DNA from: an uncultured Roseburia sp.
GTDB lineage: Bacteria; Bacillota; Clostridia; Lachnospirales; Lachnospiraceae
Length of the DNA stretch: 64,000 nucleotides
Direction of reading: 5' to 3'
Assembly: GCA_944380515.1 (NCBI GenBank)
Contig: CALWHT010000008.1
Span: forward strand, 1 to 64,000
The notes under the pieces were generated by a model, which searched no databases, was not told the origin of the DNA, and saw only the letters and a program-made list of their open reading frames with translations. The translations under genes and the position numbers were made by a program. Numbering within the stretch: position 1 is the stretch's first letter; every line of letters begins with the position of its first letter. Below are positions 18,222-27,622 of this stretch, one piece after another.

Positions 18222-19469
18222 TCATCCTTTCCTGCATTCCGAAGCGTTTTCGTTTCCATCCATATTCAGCATGTGTCCCATCCTCTGCTGCTTGGTGCGC
18301 AGATAAAATATATCGTGAGGCGTCGCCTTTATTTGAATCGGCAGCCGTTCCGTGATTTCCATGCCGTAATCCCCGAGCTGATACACCTTATCGGGATTGT
18401 TAGTCAAAAGCCTCAGCGTTTTTACGCCAAGGTCACGCAGAATCTGTGCCCCGATGTAATATTCCCTCTCGTCCGCCGCAAAGCCGAGCGCCAGATTGGC
18501 GTCGAGCGTATCCATGCCGCGCTCCTGCAGCTCATACGCCCGAAGCTTATTGAGCAGTCCGATTCCGCGCCCCTCCTGCCGCAGATACAGCAGAACCCCG
18601 CGCCCCTCGGCTTCTATCCGGCGCAGGGCCGCATCGAGCTGCTCCCCGCAGTCGCAGCGCTGTGAACCGAAAACATCCCCCGTGAGACATTCCGAGTGTA
18701 CGCGGCAGAGGATGTCCCTGCCGTCCCCGATTTCTCCCTTCACTAACGCAATATGGTGCTCCCCGTTTAAAAGATTGCGGTAACCGTATGCCTGAAATTC
18801 CCCGTATTTTGTCGGCAGACTGACGGTGGCCACGCGCTCTGTGAGCTTATCCTTTCTTTTTCGGTACTCCTTTAAAGCGGCGATTGTGATCAGGCACATT
18901 CCCAGGCTGTGGGCCAGCTCTGTAAGCTCAGGCATCCGCATCATCGTGCCGTCCTCCCGCATAATCTCACAGCACAGGCCGCACTCCCGAAGTCCCGCCA
19001 GGCGCATCAAATCCACCGTGGCCTCCGTATGCCCGTCTCTCTCCAATACTCCGTTTTTCTTCGCAAGCAGCGGAAACATATGTCCGGGCCTTCGGAAATC
19101 CGCGGGGCCGGACGCTTCATCCGCGCATTTTCGGGCAGTCACCGCGCGTTCCTCCGCGGAAATCCCCGTCGTGGTTCCCACATAATCAATCGACACGGTA
19201 AACGCCGTCTCATGGTTATCCGTATTTTTTTCGACCATCTGCGGAAGCTGCAGCCGCTTGCAGACAGTCTCCGACATCGGCATACAGATCAGCCCTCTGC
19301 CGTACTTAGCCATAAAGTTGACATGCTCGGTCGTCGCAAACTCCGCCGCGCAGATAAAATCTCCCTCATTTTCCCGGTTTTCATCATCCGTCACCAATAT
19401 GATTTTTCCCGCTCGAAGCTGCGCCAGCGCTTCCTCCACGCTGCCCAATTTCATCCCATCCTTTTTCAT
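18222..19469 (-). CDS. ribBA: bifunctional 3,4-dihydroxy-2-butanone 4-phosphate synthase / GTP cyclohydrolase II
   Basis: Fusion enzyme supplying both precursors of riboflavin. Seen: the RibB half (about residues 1-205) with [11 protein letters not shown] and the [14 protein letters not shown] loop, and the RibA half with the zinc cysteines of [18 protein letters not shown] and RQEGRGIGL. Length 415 residues is full size. The ATG at 19469 has AGGAGG five bases upstream. It lies between ribE (9 bases) and ribH (5 bases). Confidence 0.97.
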   Translation of the reverse strand: MKKDGMKLGSVEEALAQLRAGKIILVTDDENRENEGDFICAAEFATTEHVNFMAKYGRGLICMPMSETVCKRLQLPQMVEKNTDNHETAFTVSIDYVGTTTGISAEERAVTARKCADEASGPADFRRPGHMFPLLAKKNGVLERDGHTEATVDLMRLAGLRECGLCCEIMREDGTMMRMPELTELAHSLGMCLITIAALKEYRKRKDKLTERVATVSLPTKYGEFQAYGYRNLLNGEHHIALVKGEIGDGRDILCRVHSECLTGDVFGSQRCDCGEQLDAALRRIEAEGRGVLLYLRQEGRGIGLLNKLRAYELQERGMDTLDANLALGFAADEREYYIGAQILRDLGVKTLRLLTNNPDKVYQLGDYGMEITERLPIQIKATPHDIFYLRTKQQRMGHMLNMDGNENASECRKG

Positions 19470-19478
19470 GCGAACCTC

Positions 19479-20120
19479 CTAAAATCCGTTTTTCAGCAAA
19501 TACTCCTGTGTAACCACGCCGCTTCCCGTTCTCTCACACGACAGAAAACGCTCCACATATTTTCCAATACAGTCATTCTCAATATTTACCGCGTCGCCCT
19601 CCCTTTTGGCGGGCAGCGACGTATGGCCCGACGTGTGCGGGATTACAGACACCAAAAACTCGCGTTTATCCACAGCGGCCACCGTCAGGCTGATTCCATC
19701 CACAGCCACCGAGCCCTTTTCCACAATCCCCCGCATCAGCGGTTCACTTGCCCGGATGTGGTACCAGACGGCATTTTCCTCCTTCCTGATTTGCCGGATG
19801 GTTCCCGTGCCGTCGATATGTCCCGTCACCAGATGTCCGCCGAATCTTCCGTTTGCCGGCATCGCCCGCTCCAGATTGACAGGCATTCCGGCCTTAAGCC
19901 GGGACAACGTCGAACGGCTCATGGTTTCCGGCATGACATCCGCCGTAAACACCGCCTGTGTATGTGAGGTCACGGTCAGGCACACTCCGTTTACTGCGAT
20001 ACTGTCCCCGTTCCGCACATCCGATAAAATCTTCTCCGCCCGGATATCAAGCTGCGCCGCTTTTTGGCTTTTTCTGACTGCCGCCACGCGGCCTGTCTCC
20101 TCAATGATTCCCGTAAACAT
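19479..20120 (-). CDS. ribE: riboflavin synthase alpha chain
   Basis: Dismutates two lumazines to riboflavin. Seen: the family start MFTGIIEETG, the duplicated lumazine-binding repeat (GDSIAVNGVCLTV in the first half, GSVAVDGISLTV in the second) and FGGHLVTGHIDG. Two adjacent ATG codons (20123 and 20120) exist; the second gives the canonical MFTGII start and a better distance from AGGGG. It overlaps the end of ribD by 20 bases. Full length at 213 residues. Confidence 0.96.
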   Translation of the reverse strand: MFTGIIEETGRVAAVRKSQKAAQLDIRAEKILSDVRNGDSIAVNGVCLTVTSHTQAVFTADVMPETMSRSTLSRLKAGMPVNLERAMPANGRFGGHLVTGHIDGTGTIRQIRKEENAVWYHIRASEPLMRGIVEKGSVAVDGISLTVAAVDKREFLVSVIPHTSGHTSLPAKREGDAVNIENDCIGKYVERFLSCERTGSGVVTQEYLLKNGF

Positions 20121-21240
20121 CATTGTTCCCCTCGCTTTTCTTATAATTAATTTCCCCGGTAATGCAAATATCCTCTCCGACTATCTCCAGCGTCCGGTTT
20201 TTCAGGAAAAATCCATGATCCGGTGAGTCCACGCCGCTTCCCGCGACAGGGGTCTTTGCCGCGGCTCCGCCCAAAAGCTTTGGGGCGATATAGATATGCG
20301 CTTCGTTCACAATACCGCTTTGCAGCGCCGTCCAGTTCAGCTCCCCGCCGCCCTCAAGCAGAATACTGTCAATCCCGCGCGCACCCAGCTCCCGCATCAG
20401 CTCATTCAAGCTGACCCGCCCGCGGCATTCGGAAACCGTAACGACCTCGCAGCCGAGGGACTCATATGCCGCAATCCGCTCTTTATCCTTTGTGCAGGAC
20501 GCAAATATTGTCCGCTGCTCCCTCGCCGTCTGTACGACACAGCTCTCAAGCGGTGTCCGAAGTGTCGTATCACAGATAATGCGGATTGGATTTTTTGTTT
20601 CCGGCAGACGGCAGTTGAGCTTTGGATTATCCGCCGCCACCGTCCCCACTCCCACCATGATCGCGCTTAATTCGTGGCGCATCCTGTGTACCCGGGCTCT
20701 TGCCGCCTCCCCGGTAATCCACCTTGCATTTCCGCCCGCCGCCGCGATTTTTCCATCCAGCGTCATTGCATATTTCATGCACACATAGGGCGTATGCTCC
20801 CTGATATAGTGGAAAAATATACGGTTCTGCTTTTCACACTCCTCCCGCAGTACTCCCTCCGTAACCTCCAGACCATGCGCACGCAGAATCGCAATGCCCT
20901 TTCCCCCGACAAGCGGGTTTACATCATTCGCCCCAACTACTACCCGGCTGATGCCCGCATCCAAAACCGCGTCCGTGCAGGGAGGTGTTTTTCCGTGGTG
21001 GCAGCACGGCTCCAGCGTCACATAAAGGGTGGCCCCGGCCGGACTCTCTCCCCTGCTCCTGCAATCCGCAAGCGCTCTGCGCTCCGCATGAGCTTCTCCG
21101 CAGCGCTCATGATACCCCTGCCCAATGATACGTCCCTCCCTGACGAGCACCGCCCCGACCACCGGATTTGGAGCCGTCCATCCCCTTCCATGCTCTGCGA
21201 GTTCCATCGCCATCCGCATATATCTCACATCCTGTTCCAT
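20101..21240 (-). CDS. ribD: bifunctional riboflavin deaminase/reductase
   Basis: Performs the deamination and reduction steps after GTP ring opening. Seen: the deaminase domain with GEAHAERRAL and the zinc cysteines of LEPCCHHGKTPPC, then the reductase domain with MKYAMTLDGKIA, GVGTVAADNPKLN and LLEGGGELN. The ATG at 21240 has GGAGG five bases upstream and gives 379 residues, full length; the frame is open to 21366 through the leader. First gene of the riboflavin operon, controlled by the FMN riboswitch upstream. Confidence 0.96.
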   Translation of the reverse strand: MEQDVRYMRMAMELAEHGRGWTAPNPVVGAVLVREGRIIGQGYHERCGEAHAERRALADCRSRGESPAGATLYVTLEPCCHHGKTPPCTDAVLDAGISRVVVGANDVNPLVGGKGIAILRAHGLEVTEGVLREECEKQNRIFFHYIREHTPYVCMKYAMTLDGKIAAAGGNARWITGEAARARVHRMRHELSAIMVGVGTVAADNPKLNCRLPETKNPIRIICDTTLRTPLESCVVQTAREQRTIFASCTKDKERIAAYESLGCEVVTVSECRGRVSLNELMRELGARGIDSILLEGGGELNWTALQSGIVNEAHIYIAPKLLGGAAAKTPVAGSGVDSPDHGFFLKNRTLEIVGEDICITGEINYKKSEGNNDVYGNH

Positions 21241-21267
21241 CTTTTCCTCCATCCCTGTAAAAATCAA

Positions 21268-21300
21268 AAAACTCCCTGAACATTTTGTCCAGGGAGTTTT
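21268..21300 (-). terminator. second leader terminator of the riboflavin operon
   Basis: Eleven perfect base pairs (AAAACTCCCTG with CAGGGAGTTTT) around an 11-base loop, followed on the minus strand by a T-rich stretch. It ends about 27 bases before the ribD start and would be the last decision point of the FMN leader. Confidence 0.85.
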
Positions 21301-21360
21301 GACGCGGCAGCAGAAACCCCTTTTCGGAGAAGCCCGCCAAAACGCGCGCCTCAAGTGTAC

Positions 21361-21394
21361 AAACAAAAAGCTCCGGAATACAACGATTCCAGAG
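21361..21394 (-). terminator. first leader terminator of the riboflavin operon
   Basis: Hairpin CTCTGGAAT / ATTCCGGAG (21386-21394 with 21371-21379; one wobble pair) with a 6-base loop, followed on the minus strand by CTTTTTGTTTG. It lies about 40 bases beyond the FMN aptamer and 70 bases before a second terminator. Confidence 0.6.
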
Positions 21395-21435
21395 CATAAG
21401 CTTCATACACAGATATTTCTATCTGCCTCACGAAT

Positions 21436-21545
21436 TATCTTCTTTCATCCAGACTATACTGTCGGCTTCGGAGTTGCACCGAATCATGCCTTGCGGCTCG
21501 TGGGCTGTACCACCGGTAGGGACTTGCACCCTGCCCTGAAGACTG
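21436..21545 (-). promoter_or_regulatory. FMN riboswitch (RFN element)
   Basis: On the minus strand the conserved RFN core is read in order: TCTTCAGGGCAGGGTG, AAGTCCCTACCGG, GGTACAGCCCACGAGC, GATTCGGTGCAACTCCG, AAGCCGACAGT and AGTCTGGATGAAAGAAGA. The outer TCTTC/GAAGA helix closes it. FMN binding is known to repress downstream rib genes; here two intrinsic terminators follow before ribD. Confidence 0.97.
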
Positions 21546-21614
21546 TTATTTATTTTTCTTAGAGTATATCACTCATTTGCCAAAAGTCAAGCGGTATTTT
21601 TCCGCTTCCTCTGC

Positions 21615-22778
21615 TTACACATAGGACGTATCTACCCGGATCACCACATGATAGCTGTTTCCGAGGCGTTCCCTCACCTGAGCTTCAATCATTGCAGTCA
21701 GCTCATCGTCAGCAATCCGAAACTTATAGGGAACCAGAACGTCAAAAATCAGATTTGTATGCGTCGGTCCCGCCACAACACGGAAATCATGCATATCCAC
21801 AGCCGAATCAATTCCCTTGATAATCGAAGCCACCGCCGCTTTCAGCTCGCTGACGTGCTCATCCGAGGTGACAATCGGGTCCATATGTATCGTGGCCTCG
21901 CAGCCGAGCTTTTCCTGCAGCTCATTCTCAATATTGTCGATGATGTCATGGATTTCAAGGATATTGCCCTCTGCCGGCACTTCGGCATGCAGCGACACCA
22001 TACGTCTGCCCGGACCGTAGTCGTGCACTACCAGATCATGGATCCCGCAAATCTCCTCATGCGCCATCACAATTTTATCGATCTGCTGCACAAATTCACC
22101 CTCGGGCGCCTGCCCCAGCAGCGGATCCAGCGTCTCCTTGGCCGAACGTATGCCTGCATACAGGATAAACAGGCCCACCAGCGCGCCGCAGTACCCGTCT
22201 ATGGCAAGCCCCGTAAAATGTCCTACCACCGTCGCCACAAGCACTACCGCCGTCGCGCAGGTATCGCTTAAGCTGTCCGTCGCGGTCGCTTTCATTGCCG
22301 CGGAATCAATCTTTTTCGCGACACTGCTGTTATAGTAATACATATAAAGCTTCACCAGAATGGAAACTGCCAGAATTACCACAATCAACGCGGAAAATTC
22401 TGTTTCCTCCGGATTCAGGATTTTTGCTATCGAATCGCGCAGCAGCTCATAGGCCATCAGAAGAATGGCCGCCGACACCACAAGTCCCGACACGTATTCG
22501 ATCCTCCCATGCCCGAACGGATGCTCCGAGTCCGGCTTTGCCCCGGCCAGCTTAAACCCCACGAGCGTAACCACCGAGGACGCCGCGTCGGAAAGATTAT
22601 TAAACGCGTCGGCGGTAATCGCGATGGATTTGCTGATTGTCCCCGCAAAAAACTTCCCCAAAAAAAGCAGTATATTCAGGAAAATGCCCACAAGCCCGCA
22701 GAGCATCCCGTATTCACGGCGTATTTTCGCCTTATCTGCCGTTTCTCTGATAAAAATTTTCGAAAGAAATGTTATCAA
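21615..22778 (-). CDS. cation diffusion facilitator family metal efflux protein
   Basis: Membrane transporter of 387 residues that exports divalent metals, probably Zn, Mn or Fe, using proton exchange. Seen: about six membrane segments, the two metal-site motifs ADAFNNLSDAASS and TDSLSDTCAT on helices 2 and 5, the basic GHGRIEYV between them, and a long C-terminal cytoplasmic region with GRRMVSLHAEVP. It starts with TTG at 22778, supported by GGGAG seven bases upstream; the next ATG would cut the first membrane segment. It follows lepB by 12 bases and probably shares its promoter. Metal specificity cannot be read by eye. Confidence 0.92.
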   Translation of the reverse strand: MITFLSKIFIRETADKAKIRREYGMLCGLVGIFLNILLFLGKFFAGTISKSIAITADAFNNLSDAASSVVTLVGFKLAGAKPDSEHPFGHGRIEYVSGLVVSAAILLMAYELLRDSIAKILNPEETEFSALIVVILAVSILVKLYMYYYNSSVAKKIDSAAMKATATDSLSDTCATAVVLVATVVGHFTGLAIDGYCGALVGLFILYAGIRSAKETLDPLLGQAPEGEFVQQIDKIVMAHEEICGIHDLVVHDYGPGRRMVSLHAEVPAEGNILEIHDIIDNIENELQEKLGCEATIHMDPIVTSDEHVSELKAAVASIIKGIDSAVDMHDFRVVAGPTHTNLIFDVLVPYKFRIADDELTAMIEAQVRERLGNSYHVVIRVDTSYV

Positions 22779-22790
22779 AGTCTCACTCCC

Positions 22791-23378
22791 TTACTCTATT
22801 TTTCCGAAATCCGAAAGCGGCCAGTAAATGAGCTCTCCCTTCCCCAGAATTTTCTCGCGTGCCACATAAGTATTTGCCCAGTAACGCGCGTCCCACGAGT
22901 CGTTTCGATTATCGCCCAGCACAAGATAGCAGTCCTCCGGTACCTCAAACAGGAAGGGCCCTGTCTCCACCGTCCACTCCTCCTTCAGATAACTCTCCTC
23001 AAGCGGCGTATCGGAGCCATCTATATAAATCTTCCCTTCCTCAATCCGCACTTCCTCACCGGGAAGTCCGATAATCCGTTTTACATAAAGCTCTTCCTCG
23101 TCGTCCGGATAGTGAAAAATAATGACGTCTCCCCGCTGCGGGTCTTCTCTTAAGTAGGCCAGCCGGTTGCCAATTAACCGGTCGCCCGGCATGATCGTAT
23201 TTTCCATGGAGCCGGTCGGCACATCCGCATTGATAATCAGATAATTTTTGATAAGAAAGGCCGCGCCGATGGCGAGCGCAAAGGTAAGTATCCAGCTTAT
23301 GATTTCCCTGACCGCCGAAAAGCTTTCCTTTGATTTTTCCGTATTTTTGTGCTCATCTTCGTAATTGAAATCTTTCAT
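22791..23378 (-). CDS. lepB: signal peptidase I
   Basis: Membrane serine protease that removes signal peptides of secreted proteins. Seen: one N-terminal membrane segment (about 27-48), the catalytic serine in PTGSMENTI, the catalytic lysine in YVKRIIGLPGE, and LGDNRNDSWDARYW in box E. Length 195 residues is typical of Gram-positive forms. The cation efflux gene follows 12 bases downstream. Confidence 0.95.
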   Translation of the reverse strand: MKDFNYEDEHKNTEKSKESFSAVREIISWILTFALAIGAAFLIKNYLIINADVPTGSMENTIMPGDRLIGNRLAYLREDPQRGDVIIFHYPDDEEELYVKRIIGLPGEEVRIEEGKIYIDGSDTPLEESYLKEEWTVETGPFLFEVPEDCYLVLGDNRNDSWDARYWANTYVAREKILGKGELIYWPLSDFGKIE

Positions 23379-23449
23379 TTTTTATTCCTCAAATTGTCTA
23401 TCTCTACTCTCCGCGCAGACCGCCGCACAGAGAGTATGCATTAAAAATT

Positions 23450-23479
23450 ATTTTAACACATCCTGCCCTCGTTTGACAA
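23450..23479 (-). promoter_or_regulatory. promoter of lepB and the cation efflux gene
   Basis: Minus-strand TTGTCA (23474-23479), 18 bases, TAAAAT (23450-23455), about 70 bases before lepB. On the other strand TATAAT at 23566-23571 probably serves the potassium uptake genes, with a weak -35. Confidence 0.5.
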
Positions 23480-23603
23480 GGACGCATGCCTTTCCTCCGC
23501 GATGTTCTTTACGCAATCTTAATGTGAGGACTTATCCGTTTATATCTTCTTAAAATCAAACATCATATAATGGTGGCAGAACAAAAGAAAGAAGGGACAT
23601 CAT

Positions 23604-24941
23604 ATGGAAGAACTTTTACATAAAAAGAGGCGGCTCACATCATTTCAGATTATTATACTGGGGTTTGCAGGGGTAATCCTGTTCGGAGCTATTCTTTTAA
23701 TGCTTCCCATATCCTCCAAAAGCAGTATGATAACTCCCTTTCATGAGGCATTGTTCACCGCCACATCCGCAGTTTGCGTCACCGGTCTTGTGGTACAGGA
23801 CACTGCAACTTACTGGTCTGCATTCGGCCAGGTTGTTATCATTATACTGATTCAAATCGGCGGACTGGGAGTTGTTACGGTAGCGGCATCCTTTGCCCTC
23901 CTGTCGGGCAGAAAAATATCACTGATGCAGAGAAGTACCATGCAGGAGGCAATTGCAGCTCCGAAAGTAGGCGGAATTGTCCGGCTGACCTATTTTATTC
24001 TGAAAGCCACAGTTCTTTTTGAATTGTTGGGTGCTCTTGCCATGATGCCGGTATTTTGCAGGGATTTCGGTATAAAAGGTGTATGGATGTCCTTTTTCCA
24101 TTCCATATCCGCTTTCTGCAACGCAGGCTTTGATCTCATGGGCAGCCCGGACTCGCTTTTTCCTTCACTGACTGCTTATATTGGGGACCCCGTAATCAAC
24201 ATTACGATAATGCTGCTTATCATTATTGGAGGAATCGGCTTTCTCACCTGGGAGGATATCTACACACACAGGCAGCACTTTAAACGCTACCGTATGCAGA
24301 GTAAGGTCATTCTGTTGACAACGGCGCTGCTTATCGCAGTTCCCGCCGCTTTCTTTTTCTTCTATGATTTTGCGGATATGCCTATTGGCGAAAGAATCCT
24401 CAGTTCCTTCTTCCAGTCGGTCACACCGAGAACGGCAGGCTATAACACAGCGAACCTTGCAGCAATGACCGGGGCAGGCCAGGCGATTATGATTATGCTG
24501 ATGCTCATAGGCGGTTCGCCGGGGTCTACCGCGGGCGGTATGAAAACAACAACCCTTGCGGTTCTCTTTGCAAATGCACTTGCCATTTTCCGCCGCAAAG
24601 ACGACGCGCAGTTTTTCGGCCGCAGAATTGACGGGAATACCGTAAAAAACGCAGCTACAATTTTAATAATGTACTTAACGCTGTTCTTTGGCGGGGCATT
24701 GGTCATCAGCGTTGCAGAGGATTTGCCTCTTAGCTCCTGCCTCTATGAAACAGCGTCGGCTGTCGGCACGGTAGGACTTACGCTCGGCATCACACCGGAA
24801 CTTAGTATATTATCCCAGGGTATTTTAATTATTCTTATGTTCCTCGGCAGGGTCGGCGGTTTAACGCTTATTTATGCCGCGCTCTCAGGCAGCAACAAAA
24901 ACCTTTCCAAGCTGCCGCAGGAAAAAATAACCGTAGGTTAA
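23604..24941 (+). CDS. TrkH/KtrB-family potassium uptake membrane subunit
   Basis: Potassium-translocating subunit of a Ktr/Trk system, 445 residues. Seen: four membrane-pore-membrane repeats, each with the filter glycine (SAVCVTGL, FCNAGFD, PRTAGYN, SAVGTVGL), and the intramembrane glycine-rich loop GGSPGSTAGGMKTTT of the third repeat. It is 14 bases from the regulatory subunit gene and heads a five-gene set that ends in a KdpDE-like sensor pair, so expression is probably tied to potassium or osmotic signals (inference). Confidence 0.95.
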   Translation: MEELLHKKRRLTSFQIIILGFAGVILFGAILLMLPISSKSSMITPFHEALFTATSAVCVTGLVVQDTATYWSAFGQVVIIILIQIGGLGVVTVAASFALLSGRKISLMQRSTMQEAIAAPKVGGIVRLTYFILKATVLFELLGALAMMPVFCRDFGIKGVWMSFFHSISAFCNAGFDLMGSPDSLFPSLTAYIGDPVINITIMLLIIIGGIGFLTWEDIYTHRQHFKRYRMQSKVILLTTALLIAVPAAFFFFYDFADMPIGERILSSFFQSVTPRTAGYNTANLAAMTGAGQAIMIMLMLIGGSPGSTAGGMKTTTLAVLFANALAIFRRKDDAQFFGRRIDGNTVKNAATILIMYLTLFFGGALVISVAEDLPLSSCLYETASAVGTVGLTLGITPELSILSQGILIILMFLGRVGGLTLIYAALSGSNKNLSKLPQEKITVG

Positions 24942-24955
24942 AGGAGAACACATTT

Positions 24956-25603
24956 ATGAAATCTATTTTACTTATCGGACTCGGAAGATTCGGCAAACAT
25001 ATTGCCATGCAATTAAACGTACTTGGCCATCAGGTAATGGCAGTTGACCACAACGAGCAGCGGGTGAACGATACTCTGCCCATAGTCACCAATGCACAGA
25101 TCGGCGACAGTACAAATGAAGAATTTTTAAACTCACTGGGAATCGGCAATTACGATGTCTGCATTGTCGCCATCGGCAACGATTTCCAGAGCTCCCTGGA
25201 AACCACCTCTCTGTTAAAGGAACACGGGGCAAAGCTTGTAGTGTCCCGTGCGGAGCGTGATGTACATGCCAAGTTCCTGCTCCGCAACGGAGCGGATGAA
25301 GTGGTCTACCCCGAAAAACAGATGGCCAAATGGACGGCCATCCGCTACAGCGCCGACCATATCCTCGACTATATCGAACTGGATGATTCCCACGCTATTT
25401 TGGAGGTGTCCGTGCCGAAAGCCTGGATTGGAATGAGCGTCGGGCAAATTGATATCCGAAAGAAATATAATATCAACATTATGGCGGTGAAGCAAAACGG
25501 TAAAATGAATATGATGGTAACGCCGGATACCGTTCTGACGGAAGATAAAACAATGCTCGTGCTCGGTGAATACAAAGCCCTGCAAAAATGCTTCCACATA
25601 TAA
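24956..25603 (+). CDS. TrkA/KtrA-family potassium channel regulatory subunit
   Basis: Cytoplasmic gating subunit of 215 residues that binds nucleotides. Seen: an RCK_N Rossmann domain with LIGLGRFGKHIA and an acidic end of the second strand (AVDHNEQRV), and an RCK_C domain from about residue 140. Full length for KtrA-type proteins. It follows the membrane subunit directly. In relatives the RCK_C domain binds c-di-AMP; whether this one does cannot be seen. Confidence 0.94.
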   Translation: MKSILLIGLGRFGKHIAMQLNVLGHQVMAVDHNEQRVNDTLPIVTNAQIGDSTNEEFLNSLGIGNYDVCIVAIGNDFQSSLETTSLLKEHGAKLVVSRAERDVHAKFLLRNGADEVVYPEKQMAKWTAIRYSADHILDYIELDDSHAILEVSVPKAWIGMSVGQIDIRKKYNINIMAVKQNGKMNMMVTPDTVLTEDKTMLVLGEYKALQKCFHI

Positions 25604-25636
25604 ACACCGCAAACAAAACCAAGGTGGTGATCTTAC

Positions 25637-25927
25637 ATGAAAGAAGCAGTACTTGTCGCAGCTGTTCTTCTGGCATTTAAATACGGATATTCTCTGATGA
25701 AAAGACTTGACAAATTCCTCGATGAAAGCCATCAGGCTATCGAAAAAGAATCGGAAAAAAAAGAACCGTCCTGCGTTATGCTTACCGAAGAACTTTCGGA
25801 TGAGGAAGTCGCGGCGGAAATACGGCGCTTCCGCGCAAAGCACAAAAGAACACGCATCATGCTCTGCGCCGATACCGACACGAAATCAGCGGACGGTTTC
25901 GAATCTCATATTGACCAAAGCCGGTAG
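25637..25927 (+). CDS. small hypothetical protein in the potassium uptake operon
   Basis: 96 residues, not recognised. Seen: a short hydrophobic N-terminus (EAVLVAAVLLAFKYGY) that could be a membrane anchor, then a very charged, helical region (DESHQAIEKESEKKE) and a middle part rich in acidic residues. The ATG follows GGTGGTG. Its place between the KtrA-type gene and the KdpD-like kinase, all on one strand with short gaps, suggests a role in potassium uptake or its sensing, but no function is known. Confidence 0.65.
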   Translation: MKEAVLVAAVLLAFKYGYSLMKRLDKFLDESHQAIEKESEKKEPSCVMLTEELSDEEVAAEIRRFRAKHKRTRIMLCADTDTKSADGFESHIDQSR

Positions 25928-25987
25928 CTTATTTCACAAACTTATGGTATAAATATAATATTCAGAAGCACAAAGGCGGTATTGGAG

Positions 25988-27622
25988 ATGGATAAAAAGA
26001 AAATGACCGGCATTGGGGAAGACTGCGAACATACCCGCATGCTTCCCGATACGCTGGCATACGGTACATATCACAAAAAGAAAAAGGAACTGGCAAAACA
26101 TCTCATACCGTATCCGAAGGATCTGCTGATCACCGGACTGATCCTTACCGCGGCAACAATAACCGGCTCGCTATTCCTGAAGCTGGGTTTTACCGAATCC
26201 AATATCATAACAGTGTACATCCTCGGCGTACTGCTCACATCACTTTTTACAAGAGGATATGTATGCAGTGTGATCGACTCTATACTGAGCGTTTCACTCT
26301 TTAACTTTTTCCTTACAGAGCCGAGACTGACCTTCCATGCCTACGGTTCCGGCTACCCGGTAACTTTCGCAATCATGCTTGCGGCCTCTGTTATTACCGG
26401 TACGCTCGCTTCCAAGCTGAAAGCTCATGCCAAACTCTCCGCCCAGGCAGCGTTTCGTACAAAGGTCTTATTTGATACAAACCAGCTGCTGCAGCAGGCA
26501 CAGGATGATAATGATATTATCAATATTACGGCAAGTCAGCTTTTAAAACTCCTTGACCGTGACATCATTGCATACCCGGAAACGGACGGAAATCTGTCCA
26601 AAGGTTATTTATTCACTGTGTCGCCGGAAACAGCGCATGATATTTTCTTCTCTGCCAAAGAAACTGCTGCCGCCGAATGGGTTTTGAAAAACCAAAAACA
26701 GGCCGGTGCTTCTACCGACATCTTCAATCAGGCCAGATGCCTGTATTGTGCCGTCCGTCTCAACACCAAGATATACGGTGTGATGGGCATACATATAAAC
26801 GGCAAGCCCCTTGATTCTTTTGAAAACAGTGTACTTCACTCTATACTTGGTGAATGTGCGTTAGCAATAGAAAACAGCCGCAATGCAAAGGAAAAAGAAC
26901 TTGCCGCAGTACTTGCCAGAAATGAACAGCTACGGGCAAATCTGCTCCGCGCGATTTCCCACGATCTGCGCACTCCGCTGACCTCCATTTCCGGTAATGC
27001 CGCAAACCTTCTCTCCAACTATGACAAGCTGGATGATGAGACGAGAATGCAGATGTTTACCGATATATTCGACGATTCACAGTGGCTTATCAGTCTTGTG
27101 GAAAATTTACTGTCAGTTACACGTATCGAGGAAGGAAGAATGAACTTTAATATGTCGGTACAGCTTATCGATGAGGTAATTGAAGAAGCTCTGCGGCATA
27201 TCAACCGCAAAAGCGCCGAACACAGCATTTCTGCAGAATACAGGGATGAGCTGCTGCTTGCCCGCATGGATGCCAGACTCATTATGCAGGTGATCATCAA
27301 CATCGTAGACAATGCTGTCAAATATACGCCTGCGGGTTCGGAAATTAAAATAACAGCAACAAAAGAGGATGGAACAATCGTTGTGAGCATTGCGGACAAC
27401 GGTGCCGGCATACCCGACAGCAGCAAACAGCGTGTGTTCGAAATGTTCTTCACGGGAGATAATAAAATCGCAGACAGCCGCCGCAGCCTCGGCCTGGGTC
27501 TGCCGCTCTGTAAATCCATCATCCACGCACACGGCGGTGAAATAACCCTGACGGACAATTCCCCGCACGGCTGCGTATTTTCTTTTACTTTACCGTCAAA
27601 CGAGGTGAACATCAATGAATAA
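25988..27622 (+). CDS. KdpD-like sensor histidine kinase lacking the N-terminal KdpD domain
   Basis: Histidine kinase of 544 residues. Seen: no N-terminal KdpD/UspA region; instead a short cytoplasmic lead, then the DUF4118 membrane bundle of KdpD (about residues 40-130, with TESNIITVYILGVLL), a GAF-like domain, the phosphorylated histidine in AISHDLRTPLTSISGNA, NIVDNAVKYTP and DNGAGIPD. A TTG at 25982 is possible but the ATG at 25988 lies at the right distance from GGCGGT. It overlaps the response regulator by 8 bases. No kdpFABC is nearby; the pair follows a Ktr/Trk system instead. Confidence 0.9.
   Translation: MDKKKMTGIGEDCEHTRMLPDTLAYGTYHKKKKELAKHLIPYPKDLLITGLILTAATITGSLFLKLGFTESNIITVYILGVLLTSLFTRGYVCSVIDSILSVSLFNFFLTEPRLTFHAYGSGYPVTFAIMLAASVITGTLASKLKAHAKLSAQAAFRTKVLFDTNQLLQQAQDDNDIINITASQLLKLLDRDIIAYPETDGNLSKGYLFTVSPETAHDIFFSAKETAAAEWVLKNQKQAGASTDIFNQARCLYCAVRLNTKIYGVMGIHINGKPLDSFENSVLHSILGECALAIENSRNAKEKELAAVLARNEQLRANLLRAISHDLRTPLTSISGNAANLLSNYDKLDDETRMQMFTDIFDDSQWLISLVENLLSVTRIEEGRMNFNMSVQLIDEVIEEALRHINRKSAEHSISAEYRDELLLARMDARLIMQVIINIVDNAVKYTPAGSEIKITATKEDGTIVVSIADNGAGIPDSSKQRVFEMFFTGDNKIADSRRSLGLGLPLCKSIIHAHGGEITLTDNSPHGCVFSFTLPSNEVNINE

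Noticed and set aside
21107..21406. 99-codon open frame across the riboflavin leader and start of ribD
   Set aside because: It covers both terminators, has no ribosome site and overlaps ribD in another frame; best explained by chance.
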